A stretch of 64,000 nt of DNA from positions 641,314-705,313 of the forward strand of contig NMRB01000009.1 of NCBI GenBank assembly GCA_002633025.1, read 5' to 3'. Shown piece after piece: positions 47,125 to 56,320 of this stretch. Every line of letters starts with the position of its first letter. Within the stretch, counting starts at the first letter, position 1. The stretch is from Notospermus geniculatus. Taxonomy: Eukaryota > Nemertea > Pilidiophora > Heteronemertea > Lineidae. The notes beneath the pieces are model-generated. The model was not told where the DNA came from, did not search any database, and saw only the letters and a program-made list of their open reading frames with translations. The position numbers and the translations under genes were made by a program.

Positions 47125-47195
47125 CTCACCTGCTATGCCATGCACACAGTGACACCAGTCTACACCATCACGGTAATGCGTGACTGTACATTCGC
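47125..47195 (-). CDS. Candidate Cys-rich ectodomain exon of the membrane-protein gene
   Basis: Acceptor TGTACAG|GCGAAT and donor GAG|GTGACA (or the stronger GCAG|GTGAGG at 47130) bound a short exon reading ECTVTHYRDGVDWCHCVHG. With the GTGACA donor it ends in phase 0 and would join the 46247 exon in frame; with GTGAGG it would need another exon. Cys spacing hints at an EGF-like or other small disulphide module, but three cysteines are too few to name it. Confidence 0.35.
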
Positions 47196-48299
47196 CTGTA
47201 CAAAATGTAGGGCCCAATTTTTCAAAAACTTTTAACTTCTTTAAAAAACTTTTAATTGAAAAAAATCTGCCATATTCATGTTATGTTGAACACACATAGG
47301 CCTAACTCGATATATTAAGGAAGAATTTTAATTTTTTTTTCAATGCTGAATTTGTACACAATTCTGTGTGTAAAAATTTGGTTTCCACAGAAGGTTTTCA
47401 CGCTGTAGCGTGATTTCACGGCCTAGCGTGATGGTGTAGACTGGACACAGGATTAGGATAGGTTTAGGCCTATGCTTGGATGCCATGCATGTGCTGTGCG
47501 TGCATCCATGACATGACCAGATGACGCACGACGTCGTCAAAAAAACTAAATTTCCTGGGCACGTTATCTTAAATTGAGAGCCCTATCGACAGATTTACCC
47601 CGCCAGATGCATAGTTGAACGTTTCGCCCATATCGTTAACTCATTGACTATTCATGAATAAAGGCAATCTCTTCAAGAATTCGACACAAAATGAACTGGA
47701 ACACAACAAAAATTTTCATTCCTCAGTGAGGTCGGCCATATTTCTTTTCCCACGTGTTGGGGCTCGTAAGGAAAATGAACAGTGACACGACGATACCCGA
47801 AAGTTCGGAAGTGAACACAATGGTTTTTCGTCCCGCCGCTAGAGGTGCCACTGTCGTTAGTACAGGAGTGCCTATTATGTACCTCCTCACCTTGCTCTCT
47901 GAACTTGCCTTTGCCTCTCGGCTGCATGTTTTCATATAAGTGCCTGAAGAACACCCCATAGTGGAGTCAAAAATTTGCAAATATCGGAGACGACTTGGAT
48001 TAGCCCATTGATTTTTGTTTCATATTGTGTAACTTAGTTGTTAGTACCGGTATTAAAATCTTGTATAGGCCTAAGACTTGTGTCAGAGAGGAATAAAAAG
48101 ATTCGTTCTAGTCATGCTAGTACTTGTGATCATTCATAGACTGATCCCCAGCCCTTGAAACACTCCGCTAATGTATTTGCGGAGTCTTATGCGGGTTGGC
48201 AACCAGTCTAACCTCAATCGAGGAGGAAAAACACACATACACATAGGGCCTACATTCAAAGAAAACAATTTAGCATTCAAGCAAAGCATCAAACATTAA
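47196..48299. other. Upstream flank of the membrane-protein gene
   Basis: May contain its 5' exon and promoter. Overlapping ORFs at 47673-47980 exist on both strands, but none begins with a convincing signal peptide, so I left them uncalled. 47216-47345 is A/T-rich with repeated CTTTTAA-type motifs. Otherwise nothing recognised. Confidence 0.4.
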
Positions 48300-49368
48300 G
48301 AGCAAACAAATTAACATTGAAGGAGAACACTTTTTTGCCTTATATACCTTTTATTAAGCAAATGGTGTGATACACATTAAAATTAAAATTATATCTATTT
48401 GTAAATATAATTGTGATAGGAAGAAATCTTCAACAATTACCGGTACAGGAATCAAGAGAATGGGTCGTACCTGCCTGCATCAGCCACCATTTACTGCTGG
48501 GAATTTGTTTTATTTGACTGTGAAGTGCAATGGGTTTATTGATAATGGAAACACCTTCCTATTGGTCCCTCGCCACAAACTGAAATAAGAAACTATAGCC
48601 TACAACAAAACTCTGATTTGCTATCAAGCACCAATTAGCAAAAGCTAAGCTAGTTATGATTCCTATAAATAATGTTATGGTAATTAATCAGTCCCTAACC
48701 AAAAATCATAAATAATAAGTACGGTATGAACCTTGATCTGCAAAGCTTAAATTTCCAGCTTGCCTTCACCATGCATTTTAAGTACAATACCTCATTCATG
48801 TCATTTGTGCAAGATTAAATCACATTTGAGCAAGTTTTATGTAGGCAGATTCTGACAAATGAAACACCGGTATATACCAGTAGGCCAAATTCAACAAAGA
48901 TTGGTTACACACTACAGGGCCAAAAGCTGATTATTGCCCATGAGGTGGTCACCACACAGAGGAAATATCGTAAAGGCTGACGGATACCTAATTGTTTGAA
49001 CTTTCACGCTTAGCAGAAAGACTGCCATATAGGCATTTTCTTAATATGGTGTCAACTCACCACAGTCCTGCAGCTCTCAGTGTTTAAATGTTGTTTAAAC
49101 TTAAATATCCTTTAAGAATTTGGTCCACGGATTGTAACTGGCAATAGCTGATAGCAAAAGCAACATATACCGGTAATGCCACACCAAAATTATGCGTGGT
49201 TCAAGGTTATTTGAGGTCCACAACTTGTTTCTAGATTCAGCCTCCTCAGTTTCTACATGTAACTTTACCTGTGTTACCTAATGAAGCACAAAATTATACA
49301 GTATGTAAAATCAACAAAGGCACTTGGTACAATATGGCATCACTGTTTCTCTCCTCAAATTCTTTTCA
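48300..49368 (-). other. Probable 3' UTR and downstream flank of the ethanolamine kinase gene
   Basis: About 1 kb of AT-rich sequence after the stop, with no coding signal. Candidate minus-strand AATAAA signals lie near 48533-48538, 48508-48513 and 48348-48353. Which one is used cannot be told from sequence. AGGCCT- and ACCGGT-type hexamers are scattered through it. Confidence 0.45.
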
Positions 49369-49441
49369 TCATTCTGGCAGCTTCAGTGAGAGAAACTCTT
49401 CCTTGCGCCTGAAGTATTCATTAAGGCGGACAATTGCATAG
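49369..49441 (-). CDS. ETNK: Ethanolamine kinase exon 8 and stop
   Basis: Acceptor TTTCAG|CTATGC, 73 nt, ending in TGA at 49371-49369. It encodes YAIVRLNEYFRRKEEFLSLK then LPE, matching the family terminus YAIVRFNQYF...LKVPE almost residue for residue in layout. The 3' UTR should lie just below 49369. Confidence 0.95.
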
Positions 49442-52400
49442 CTGAAATAAGGAGAAATGCTGTTCAAGAGCAGTATTGGTGAAAGAGCGAGGAACAAATT
49501 TCAACAAGTCAACATTTAAGCTCAGCAGCAGCTAAAATGAGAATGTTCAACAAGAGAATATGAGAATAAAGCAATGGAACCAGTCACACAAGGCTGCTAC
49601 AGATTAATTCTATCTGCCAGATACTGGATGATGGGACTTACATGTTAAGTCTGGCAACATCTATCTTTGACCTAATGGAATGCGGAAGCTAGGAAATTGA
49701 TCGTTGATTTTCCACGGACCTTTAATCACACGCGGCTATTGAATGACCGGTGGACAACGCGAACAATCGGGGAACGACCACAAGTGATCGACAGGCATGA
49801 TTATAAACCGCAAAGCTCTGTCACATTACATGACTTCCGCATTCCATTAGGTCGAAGATAGATGTTGCCAGACTTTAGATGGTGCCTAGCAGCATCATCA
49901 AGGAGTCACAACAGCATCACAAATGAACACTGGGCACTACATGAGGTGTTCAGCCTGCACAAGTGTGAAGAAGGGCCAACAGTACTTACTCTAAATAGTC
50001 AAAATCGATTACAGAAAACCTGGCCTGCACCAGGCCCCACAGACCCCATAGGAGATGAGCTGCCTGTAATAGAGATATATTAGTTCTAAACTGAAAGTGA
50101 CTAATACAGATATCAATATTACGAGAAATTAAAAACGACAATACTGACTTGTGATATCACCAAGAAGAATTCACAGGGTGAGTGTGATATTACTTACCAA
50201 TGCAAATTGATTAACCTGGACGTATAATCTTTGGATGTCTTTTTCAGTGACTGGTTCCTGGTTCCCCTCGTGTTCAAATTTATGCTGGAGATACTGCCGT
50301 AGCCATTTCTTTTGGTATTTTTCATCAGGGTATAGATCATAGTTCACCTCATCAATACCTGCCACAGAGGAAATGGAATGAAAGACAGCACAATGAAAAG
50401 AAATGATCAGCAGTAAGCTTATTAACTAGAACCAGGAAATTCACTTAACCTATATCCTTACGTTTTGCCAAGGTCACAGTAAAAATGATCGACTATAGAC
50501 ATTTCCAATAAAGAAGGTGACCTATTAGTTCTCCCACATGACGTCATGGCCATTCATAGTCCGAGCATGATATAACACTGCCAAACACATCGTCTCAGAC
50601 AATTATTTTACCTAAACTTTTGTGCCCATGGCCGCTTGACTAGTTCAGCGTGCCAGCAGCCATTGAATATTAAGCCTCCGACATCATATGGTAAGAACTT
50701 TTACCGCCATCTTTGTTGGAAAGGTCCATATCCACAAAGTTAGGTCAAACCTGATCAAAATAAGATTACTAAGTGGAAGAACTACCTGCATATTCACAGA
50801 AATGATTCCCTATATCATAAGCCTCTGGGTTCACACCACTGTATTCATAATCAATGAAATAGGTTCGGTCTGAAAAAAATGAGACACTTGGTCATTAGAA
50901 ATGATAGCTTAGCAAAAGGGTAGGCGTGAAAGCAACTGTTCCTGCAGTTAAATCATCATTCAAGAAGACAAGTTCTTAGTACATGTATCTGTGAATGTGA
51001 TGTTCTCTTGACAAGAGTTTGGTAAGGTTTGAAATGCAAACTTGTATAGTAAGTTTATCCCTAACTTTTACAGTGCCCATTTCAACATTATGTTCATTGG
51101 CCCTTTACAAAAAAAAGAATCTAGTCTTCTGGTTGAAAAAGGTGCATTTCGAGACAATTTTTTATTACGCAGAATGACTGGAGGTCGTTCCGATGGCTCC
51201 TGGAAGTTTATTCCAGAGCACAAGGGCAGAATAACTGAAACCACATTTACTGAATTTGGGGTATACTGATATCTGAAAGAGTGTTAGTTACCATTGTCTT
51301 CAGTGATGACAATATTCTTTAGTAAGGTATCATTGTGGCTGAAGACCATTGGAGATTTCAAATATTCAGCCGCCTTTTCGAGAAGTGCCAACTCTGCCGC
51401 AAGTTTGTGCTTGTCTGGAACTTCCGTCTTCAACCTGAAAAGATACGTCTTGTGTGTAACTACATTGTAATAAGGAATCATCTTCAAAATCAATGCAAAA
51501 AAGGCTTGTGTGATTGGACTTTCTTAATCCTCACTTCTTTGAGAAAAAGAACAGATCAGGGGCCTGATTCACGAAACTCTCCTAGCGTATGTATGATCTT
51601 AGTAATAGTACTGCCCGTATCTATTGTTCGTCGACTTGCTGACAATAGATATGGGAGTGCTAAGATCATACTTACGCTAAGAGGGCTTTGTGAATCAGGC
51701 CCCTGGTCTTGCCATCGATTCATGCCTTACTAACCTTTCATTTCTCTTCTGTTCTGAAAATTCTGTAGGTAAAACATTTAGCCATTTCCTCATCATTTTG
51801 AATGCAGATGGCTTTATGTAAGGATCATCTAACTCCGGAACCTTCAGGGAGTGGAACCTCACCATTTCCTTTGCAACCAAACTGTAAGAATAAAGAAATG
51901 AAAAGTAAAGCATGGTCATTATGTAGAGTACATCTCTCTCAACCGAAAGAACAATCTTCAATCAAATTAATAAAAGATTTATATAGGTCAGCTTTTTACC
52001 TGGCAATGTGGTCTTCTCTCACAGTTTTATCATCCAGGGTATGTCCATGTACAAAGCCGTAACAAAGCCCATTTGAAAATGAGCAGTAAAGTGGTTTTGC
52101 ACAGCCGTGTGCCTCAAGGAGTTGCATGTTGCGTTTCTCCACATCTCTGTCTATGATCATCTCAGTTTTTTCCCCGTATATTCGAATTAGGATCACATCT
52201 TTGAAATCGCCAAGATGGCATCCAACAAGGACATTTGTGATGCCTTCATTAAATATCTGCAGTTAAGAAAAGTGAAGACAAATCATAATTAATATATTGT
52301 AATCTGTGTTGTAATGCTCTGCTCTACTCATCTCAGAAAATCTGCTCATGAACCAGGCCCACGGCAGGCCTGATATTAGTGATGCTGATGAAGCCCAGGG

Positions 52401-54837
52401 GCCATATGCATAAAACTACTTAAGTATGAACATCCCAAGGGATTCCCTCAAACCACCACTAGGCCTAAAGTGGGAACCTTAACTTGAGCTTGAGGGAGAT
52501 GCAGAAAGCTACTTTGGAACAGTGAAAGCCTCAAAATCACCCTAGGCCTAGTTCCCTTAGGCCTAACTGACTCCTTAACTTCACAGTTGTGGCAGGCACA
52601 CTGGTTGGAGTGCTATCTAGGTAGGCTAGGGCCTAGGCCTATGCTATTTTTTAACGCACTGGCTATTCGTACCGTCGCGGTGCAAATAACACCAAACCAG
52701 ATCTTATTCACACCGTCGTAAACAGCCAATCAGAGAGCTTCATTCCAGACATACCATATGAAGTTACCGGTATCATCTCGCACAATGCCGGATTTTTTTT
52801 TCAATATTCTTGATGAAAACGTTATTTTATAACCACTACCACGATAAAAAGTTTTATAATCAAATTTTATAATGCTTTTGGGCAAGGTAGGCCTACTAAA
52901 GTATCTAATGATTCCCCGCAATTTGTCGCATGAGCTTTCCGTGGCCGAGTGGTTAGCGTGGGTGGTTAATGAACGGAAGGCCGCGGGTTCGAGCCCCGTC
53001 ATGACAGTTCTATTTTATCATTCAGTTTCACCTCCTTTATAGAACCAAAGAAACGAGCAAATCCAAAATGTGATATTCATATCTATATATTACACTATAT
53101 ACACGGTACAAACGTTTTCGGCAGCAAAACTGCCGAAAACGTTTTGCTGCCGAAAACGTTTGTACCGTGTATATAGTGTAATATATAGATATGAATATCA
53201 CATTTTGGATTTGCTCGTTTCTTTGGTTCTATAAATGTACCTCGCTACCAAAACTCTTTCACCTCCTTTTATTTTGTCTTTTTGTTTTTTATCGATCGTG
53301 ATATCGATCAGTGTGACTGTCAGAAAATGGGGAACTGCATTGATTTTTTTTAAAAAAAATACCCGCAGGCCTATAGGGCCGCCTAGCCCTGGCCTAGGCC
53401 TATGAAAAATATTTTATCATCAGACAGAGGCCAACATTTCGTCATTAACTGTGAAAGGAGAATATGGGGTCATTGGACCCCGTCAAAGGAAAAAAAATGC
53501 CCAGGCTAAAATATCATTTTACCGGTAGATCTGCTGCCCATCACTCGCACTGTCCGAGTTACGGTGCAGAAATTATACATCACCGTCACGGTACGAATAA
53601 TCATTCTCCACGCACTATTCCCACCGTGACGGTGTAAATAAGAGCTTTTCCCGCAATATTCACACCGTCACGGTACGAATAAGAACCGGCGGCGCACAAT
53701 GAGGAACCGGACGAACTAACGTCACGACGTGGCGCTGCGATCGATGAGACCGAAGTTTCTTTTTTCAACGTGATTTCCAGTCATTTCAGGATATCTACTT
53801 TTAACTTATTAAGGTTATTCACTAAAAGTTCATCTCTATCGAAGGTTATCCGATTTTATTGGCTTTCAATCTTCACCCTCACAGTGAAAGTTTCCTGCGT
53901 GAGTGCGAAGCCCTGGTTATGATAATGTGAATAACCGCGCTATCGAAGAGTGAATCGGGCAAAACCGGTATGAAAATAATGGTCACTACGTGAACCAATA
54001 TTACCAGAGCTCTTCACCTGCTGGCATCAGCCATTGATCTACGGGGTTACCACCAGTTCAAAACACGGGGTCCCAGATCGCGGGGCGCCGCGAGGCCATG
54101 TGCTCAGTGCAGCGTTTGCAACTTGAGAGACACTTACGCATGTTTTCCACGAAAAAAAAAGGTATTTTTATTTTTATTTTTTTACTAAGGATGATTGAAT
54201 GGTGCGGGCACAAAAAAAATATTTTTTTTTACTGAAAACACTGAATTGGAGATGCGGGTGAAATAAACAAATTTTATTTCGTTTTGCCAATTTGGGGTAG
54301 AGGGAAATCCGTTAAACGAACAATCAATTTGGTATGGCCCTAGTATCCTTTTTACCTGTACCTTTTTTACCTAGTACCTTTATTACCTATTACCTTCTTT
54401 ACCTAGTACCTTTTTTACCTGGACCTTTTTTACCTATTACCTTCTTTACCTAGTACCTTTTTTACCAATACCTTTTTTACCGTAGGCCTACCTTTTTTAC
54501 CTATACCTTTTTTACCTGTACTGTCATGACTGTACCTTTTTTACCTACATTCTTTTTAATGTTATGCTAGCCAAATAGGCCGGGCCGGGGAAATTATGTG
54601 CTAGGCTAGGGTGACATCAATCATGTCATGATCATGATCATACATAGGCCCTAGGCTAGGCCTATTCATGGTCATCATGGACATGCCATGGCATGGGATC
54701 AGGAACAGGCCCAGGCCGCCTACCTTAAATTTCACATTATCTTCGGGCCAATCGGGTCGAATCTGCTTTAGGATTTCTAGCACACCAGGTTTGAAGTTCT
54801 GACTGTCAACCACAGTTGATAATGATAGCAGATTCAT
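49369..54837 (-). CDS. ETNK: Ethanolamine kinase, complete gene, 8 coding exons, 350 aa
   Basis: ATP-dependent kinase that phosphorylates ethanolamine, the committed step of the CDP-ethanolamine (Kennedy) route to phosphatidylethanolamine, normally cytosolic. Coding exons on the minus strand are 54837-54724, 52256-52000, 51881-51735, 51434-51292, 50869-50786, 50358-50198, 50063-49990 and 49441-49369. I derived each from GT/AG sites; they total 1053 nt and stay in one frame to a TGA. Family hallmarks in order: EGITNVLVGC near residue 42 (the GITN nucleotide loop), IRIYGEKTE, ANGLCY-like SNGLCYGF, the Brenner-type motif SHNDTLLKNIV (residues 205-215; His206, Asn207, Asp208, Asn213), then FIDYEYSG and YDIGNHF (225-244, Asp227 likely metal ligand), QVNQFAL, and a C-terminal LWGLVQA helix and AIVRLNEYF. 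Length matches the ETNK1/2 family (about 360-390), with a short N-terminus. It resembles ethanolamine rather than choline kinase because of GITNVLVGC and YAIVRLNEYF. Every key residue I know of is present, so I judge it functional. Confidence 0.95.
49648..49874. mobile_element. PIF/Harbinger-type MITE in ethanolamine kinase intron 7
   Basis: Arms of about 44 bp (AGTCTGGCAACATCTATCTT and on to AATGCGGAAG) and the reverse complement, flanked by TTA on both sides (49645-49647 and 49875-49877). A 3-bp TTA/TAA duplication is typical of PIF/Harbinger. 227 bp, no coding capacity. Confidence 0.88.
49990..50063 (-). CDS. ETNK: Ethanolamine kinase exon 7 (residues 303-327)
   Basis: Acceptor TTACAG|GCAGCT, donor TTTAGA|GTAAGT, 74 nt, exit phase 2. 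It encodes AAHLLWGLWGLVQARFSVID then FDYL, which aligns with the WGLWALIQAKYSTIEFDF helix of ETNK1. Too short for most ORF tracks; found by looking for the expected segment between exons 6 and 8. Confidence 0.93.
50198..50358 (-). CDS. ETNK: Ethanolamine kinase exon 6 (residues 249-302)
   Basis: Acceptor GGCAG|GTATTG, donor GCATTG|GTAAGT, 161 nt, exit phase 0. It encodes VNYDLYPDEKYQKKWLRQYL, then a charged stretch and LYVQVNQFAL. This corresponds to VDYSLYPDRELQSQWLRAYL and FIQVNQFAL in ETNK1. Confidence 0.95.
50786..50869 (-). CDS. ETNK: Ethanolamine kinase exon 5 with the IDYEY motif
   Basis: Acceptor TTTCAG|ACCGA, donor TGCAG|GTAGTT, 84 nt. This small exon is missed by simple ORF scanning. 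It encodes FIDYEYSGVNPEAYDIG followed by NHFCEYAG, the metal and choline/ethanolamine-binding signature of the family. Phase 1 in and out. Confidence 0.95.
51292..51434 (-). CDS. ETNK: Ethanolamine kinase exon 4 with the HND catalytic loop
   Basis: Acceptor TTTCAG|GTTGAAG, donor CAATG|GTAACT, 143 nt. It encodes the helix LAAELALLEKAAEYLKS and the catalytic loop SHNDTLLKNIV, with Asp208 as expected catalytic base and Asn213 as metal ligand by family analogy. Exits in phase 1. Confidence 0.95.
51558..51704. mobile_element. AGGGGCCTGATTCAC MITE in ethanolamine kinase intron 3
   Basis: 147-bp foldback: AGGGGCCTGATTCACGAAAC / GCTTTGTGAATCAGGCCCCT with inner GATCTTAGTAATAGTAC-type arms. Same family as 7230-7370. 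It lies between exons 3 and 4 and does not touch splice sites. Confidence 0.85.
51735..51881 (-). CDS. ETNK: Ethanolamine kinase exon 3 (residues 124-173)
   Basis: Acceptor TTACAG|TTTGG, donor GAAAG|GTTAGT, 147 nt, phase 2 in and out. It encodes LVAKEMVRFHSLKVP and the helix MMRKWLNVLPTEF, matching the family segment between the hinge and the catalytic loop. Confidence 0.93.
52000..52256 (-). CDS. ETNK: Ethanolamine kinase exon 2 (residues 39-124)
   Basis: Acceptor CTGCAG|ATATTT, donor GCCAG|GTAAAA, 257 nt, leaving phase 2. It encodes the N-lobe: EGITNVLVGC, VILIRIYGEKTE, IIDRDVEKRN, LLEAHGCAKPLYCSF and the hinge NGLCYGFVHG. These align by eye with the equivalent ETNK1 segments (GITNKLIGC, VLVRIYGNKTE, LQAHGCAPQLYCTF). 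Confidence 0.95.
52399..52640. repeat. Half copy of the AGGGGCC element and AGGCCT-rich sequence
   Basis: GGGGCCATATGCATAAAACT matches the left end of the 25.2 kb MITE; no right end was found. AGGCCTA hexamers recur at 52460-52640. Intron 1 of the ethanolamine kinase gene. Confidence 0.5.
52930..53010 (+). repeat. tRNA-like SINE head in ethanolamine kinase intron 1
   Basis: Perfect A box TGGCCGAGTGG (52942-52952) and B box GGTTCGAGCCC (52986-52996), as in Leu/Ser-class tRNAs. The presumptive acceptor strands do not pair, so not a functional tRNA gene. Confidence 0.6.
53036..53235. repeat. Perfect 200-bp palindrome
   Basis: Two 95-bp arms with no mismatch that I could find around a 10-bp centre (TGCCGAAAAC). 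Arms begin TTTATAGAACCAAAGAAACG and end with CGTTTTCGGCAGCAAAAC; the centre repeats GCCGAAAACGTTTT a third time. TTTCACCTCCTTT stands on both sides (53026 and 53257), possibly a target duplication. Likely a very young foldback element. Confidence 0.92.
53560..53690 (+). repeat. Short tandem repeat CACCGTCACGGTACGAATAA
   Basis: CACCGT(C/G)ACGGT followed by GAATAA or AATAA occurs at about 53581, 53630 and 53667; a related ACCGTCGCGGTGCAAATAA is at 52671. Each unit holds the palindrome ACCGTGACGGT. Confidence 0.65.
54346..54556. repeat. Minisatellite TACCTTTTTTACC in ethanolamine kinase intron 1
   Basis: About 14 units of CCTTTTTTACCTAGTA and variants (period 13-16 bp), all purine-rich on the transcribed strand (GGTAAAAAAGG). 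It lies about 170 bp inside the intron from exon 1. Each unit carries GGTAAAA on the sense strand, which resembles a weak 5' splice site. Confidence 0.85.
54724..54837 (-). CDS. ETNK: Ethanolamine kinase exon 1 (residues 1-38)
   Basis: The ATG at 54837 opens a 38-codon exon ending NVKFK, followed directly by a GTAGGC donor (AAG|GTAGGC), phase 0. The encoded segment (ILKQIRPDWPEDNVKFK) matches the family segment with LRPHW before the GITN loop. No earlier in-frame ATG with family similarity was seen, so this start is favoured, but an extra upstream exon is possible because vertebrate ETNK proteins have longer N-termini. Confidence 0.85.
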
Positions 54838-55315
54838 GATTTATCACGTCAAAAATTTGTCAAGAAACAGTGAACATGGCATGCATGGTGAAAATGCCAG
54901 GTGTTGATGATTTTTTTTATTTGTTCAGGTTAGAGCACTTGATTCGTCTCCATCTCCACCGATTTGCCCGTCCTCAAAGGTCCTTCTGATGTCGTTGTTC
55001 ATCAGTCCCCCTTTTGGCGCCTCGATCTGCTTCAACGATGTAGGTTCTGTGGGTGGCTTCTTCCCCTGCTCTGGCTTGGAGGTCAGTATAATTCCTCCAA
55101 GCTCTTGGACTTCACCCTCCTGATATTAATTTGCCCATAAAAAAAATGATTTGAAGGCAAAATTTGAGTTTTATGAGGAATTTTTGTTGCGCGTTAGGCC
55201 TACATGGATGGGTTCGATCCCTAATTGATGGGACTAGGTTCCATGATTCCTTTGGAATTTTGTGGGAGATTGGACGGCCGCATGCCAGTTTACGAAGTCA
55301 TGGTTTGAGGGGTGT
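54838..55315. other. Upstream flank of the ethanolamine kinase gene
   Basis: Putative promoter and 5' UTR region. No TATA box placed convincingly. A lone GTATAATTCCTCCAAGCT at 55089 is a half copy of the CTTGGAGGAATTATAC repeat. Confidence 0.4.
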
Positions 55316-55499
55316 TAGCCTGTTACAACTGGTTTTCTTACCCTGAACGGCTTTTCTTACTCCGACGGGAAATCTTACTCATAGTAAGATCTGACGCACC
55401 TTCCAACGGGTTTTCTTACTCTCAACGGCCCGGGATATCTTACTAATTTGTTAACGCGTTTTCTTACGCCGATTTAACGGGTTTTCTTATGGGCCCTTC

Positions 55500-55780
55500 A
55501 CACCAAAACCGCGCCGCCAGACGCAACGGCGAAAAACGACGCGCGTTCACCGCGGGGAAAATAAGTTCAATGGATTTTCAATAAATGGGTCACCAAAGAC
55601 GCGCGGCAAAAAATGACGCGCGCCCGCCGCCGCCCGAAATAACTTTTGTAGTCATCCAGTGTGCATGCCCCGAAAAATGCACGTCTCCCGCAGCGTTTCA
55701 CGCGGGAGGTTTGACCCCTGTATGGGGCGGAAACCGCCATTCAACGCGCGTTTTTGGTGTGCAAGGACCTTTACTCGTGA
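55500..55780. mobile_element. Nested TTA-flanked MITE, GC-rich
   Basis: 281 bp, ends TGGGCCCTTCACACCAAAAC and the reverse complement of GTTTTTGGTGTGCAAGGACC, with TTA on each side. The equivalent point in the other terminal repeat (TTTTCTTACTCGTGAC) has no insertion and a single TTA. Interior rich in GACGCGCG. PIF/Harbinger type by target duplication. Confidence 0.9.
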
Positions 55781-55956
55781 CAGTAACGCGTTTTCTTACC
55801 GTATTTAACGGGTTTTCTTACTCTTCCGAAATAATCAAAAATAAGACCGAAAAAAGCATTCTTATTCAACATCGTTGCCTTCATGGTGCTCAACGGAAGG
55901 CTAGTCCCGCAAAAAAGAAGTATATACGCGATGTATGCAGGCGGTTACCACGGTTA

Positions 55957-56320
55957 AGGCCCGTTTCCACTAGAGCGTTTTTTCGCTCGCGGAAAAGCGA
56001 CGCGTTTTTGCGCGACGGATATCGCGGCGGTGGTCATTTTCTGGAGGGGTTTCCATTAGGGCGTTTCATACACCATACACCGTGCACCGAATACAGCTCT
56101 GAATGTACAGAAGTACGCCACGGAATACGCTTTGAATGCTATTCGAGCAATCGGCTTTTGTCCGCCGGCGGTCTCCGTTGCGCAATTTTCGATCGTTTTC
56201 ACCGTCCCGCTCAAGTGGAAAGGGATAAAGGGATATCCATTACAGCATTCTCAGCGGATTTCCGCTCGCAAAAACGCGGCGTCATGCGCCACGCAAAAAC
56301 GCTCTAGTGGAAACGGGCCT
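55957..56320. mobile_element. Nested TTA-flanked MITE, GCCCGTTTCCACTAGAGCG family
   Basis: 364 bp, ends AGGCCCGTTTCCACTAGAGC GTTTT and the reverse complement, TTA on each side. The paralogous stretch at 56820-56845 (ACCACGGTTACACAGG) is the empty site. Two TTTTGCG/CGCAAAA subrepeats lie near each end. An N at 56324 directly follows. Confidence 0.9.

Noticed and set aside
47673-47980. First exon of the membrane-protein gene
   Set aside because: Two long frames are open but neither gives a signal peptide or a phase-compatible donor; left uncalled.
52730-53002. 90-codon minus-strand ORF starting MTGLEPAAFRS
   Set aside because: The N-terminus is the reverse translation of a tRNA B box (a classic false start), so it is SINE sequence, not a gene.
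52930-53005. Possible functional Leu/Ser tRNA gene
   Set aside because: A and B boxes are perfect but the acceptor stem and anticodon arm do not form, so it is a SINE head or tRNA pseudogene.
55585-56307. The longest open frame in the window (240 codons, plus strand)
   Set aside because: It lies across two nested MITEs and the terminal repeat of a DNA element; composition is driven by GC-rich repeats and no protein motif is visible.
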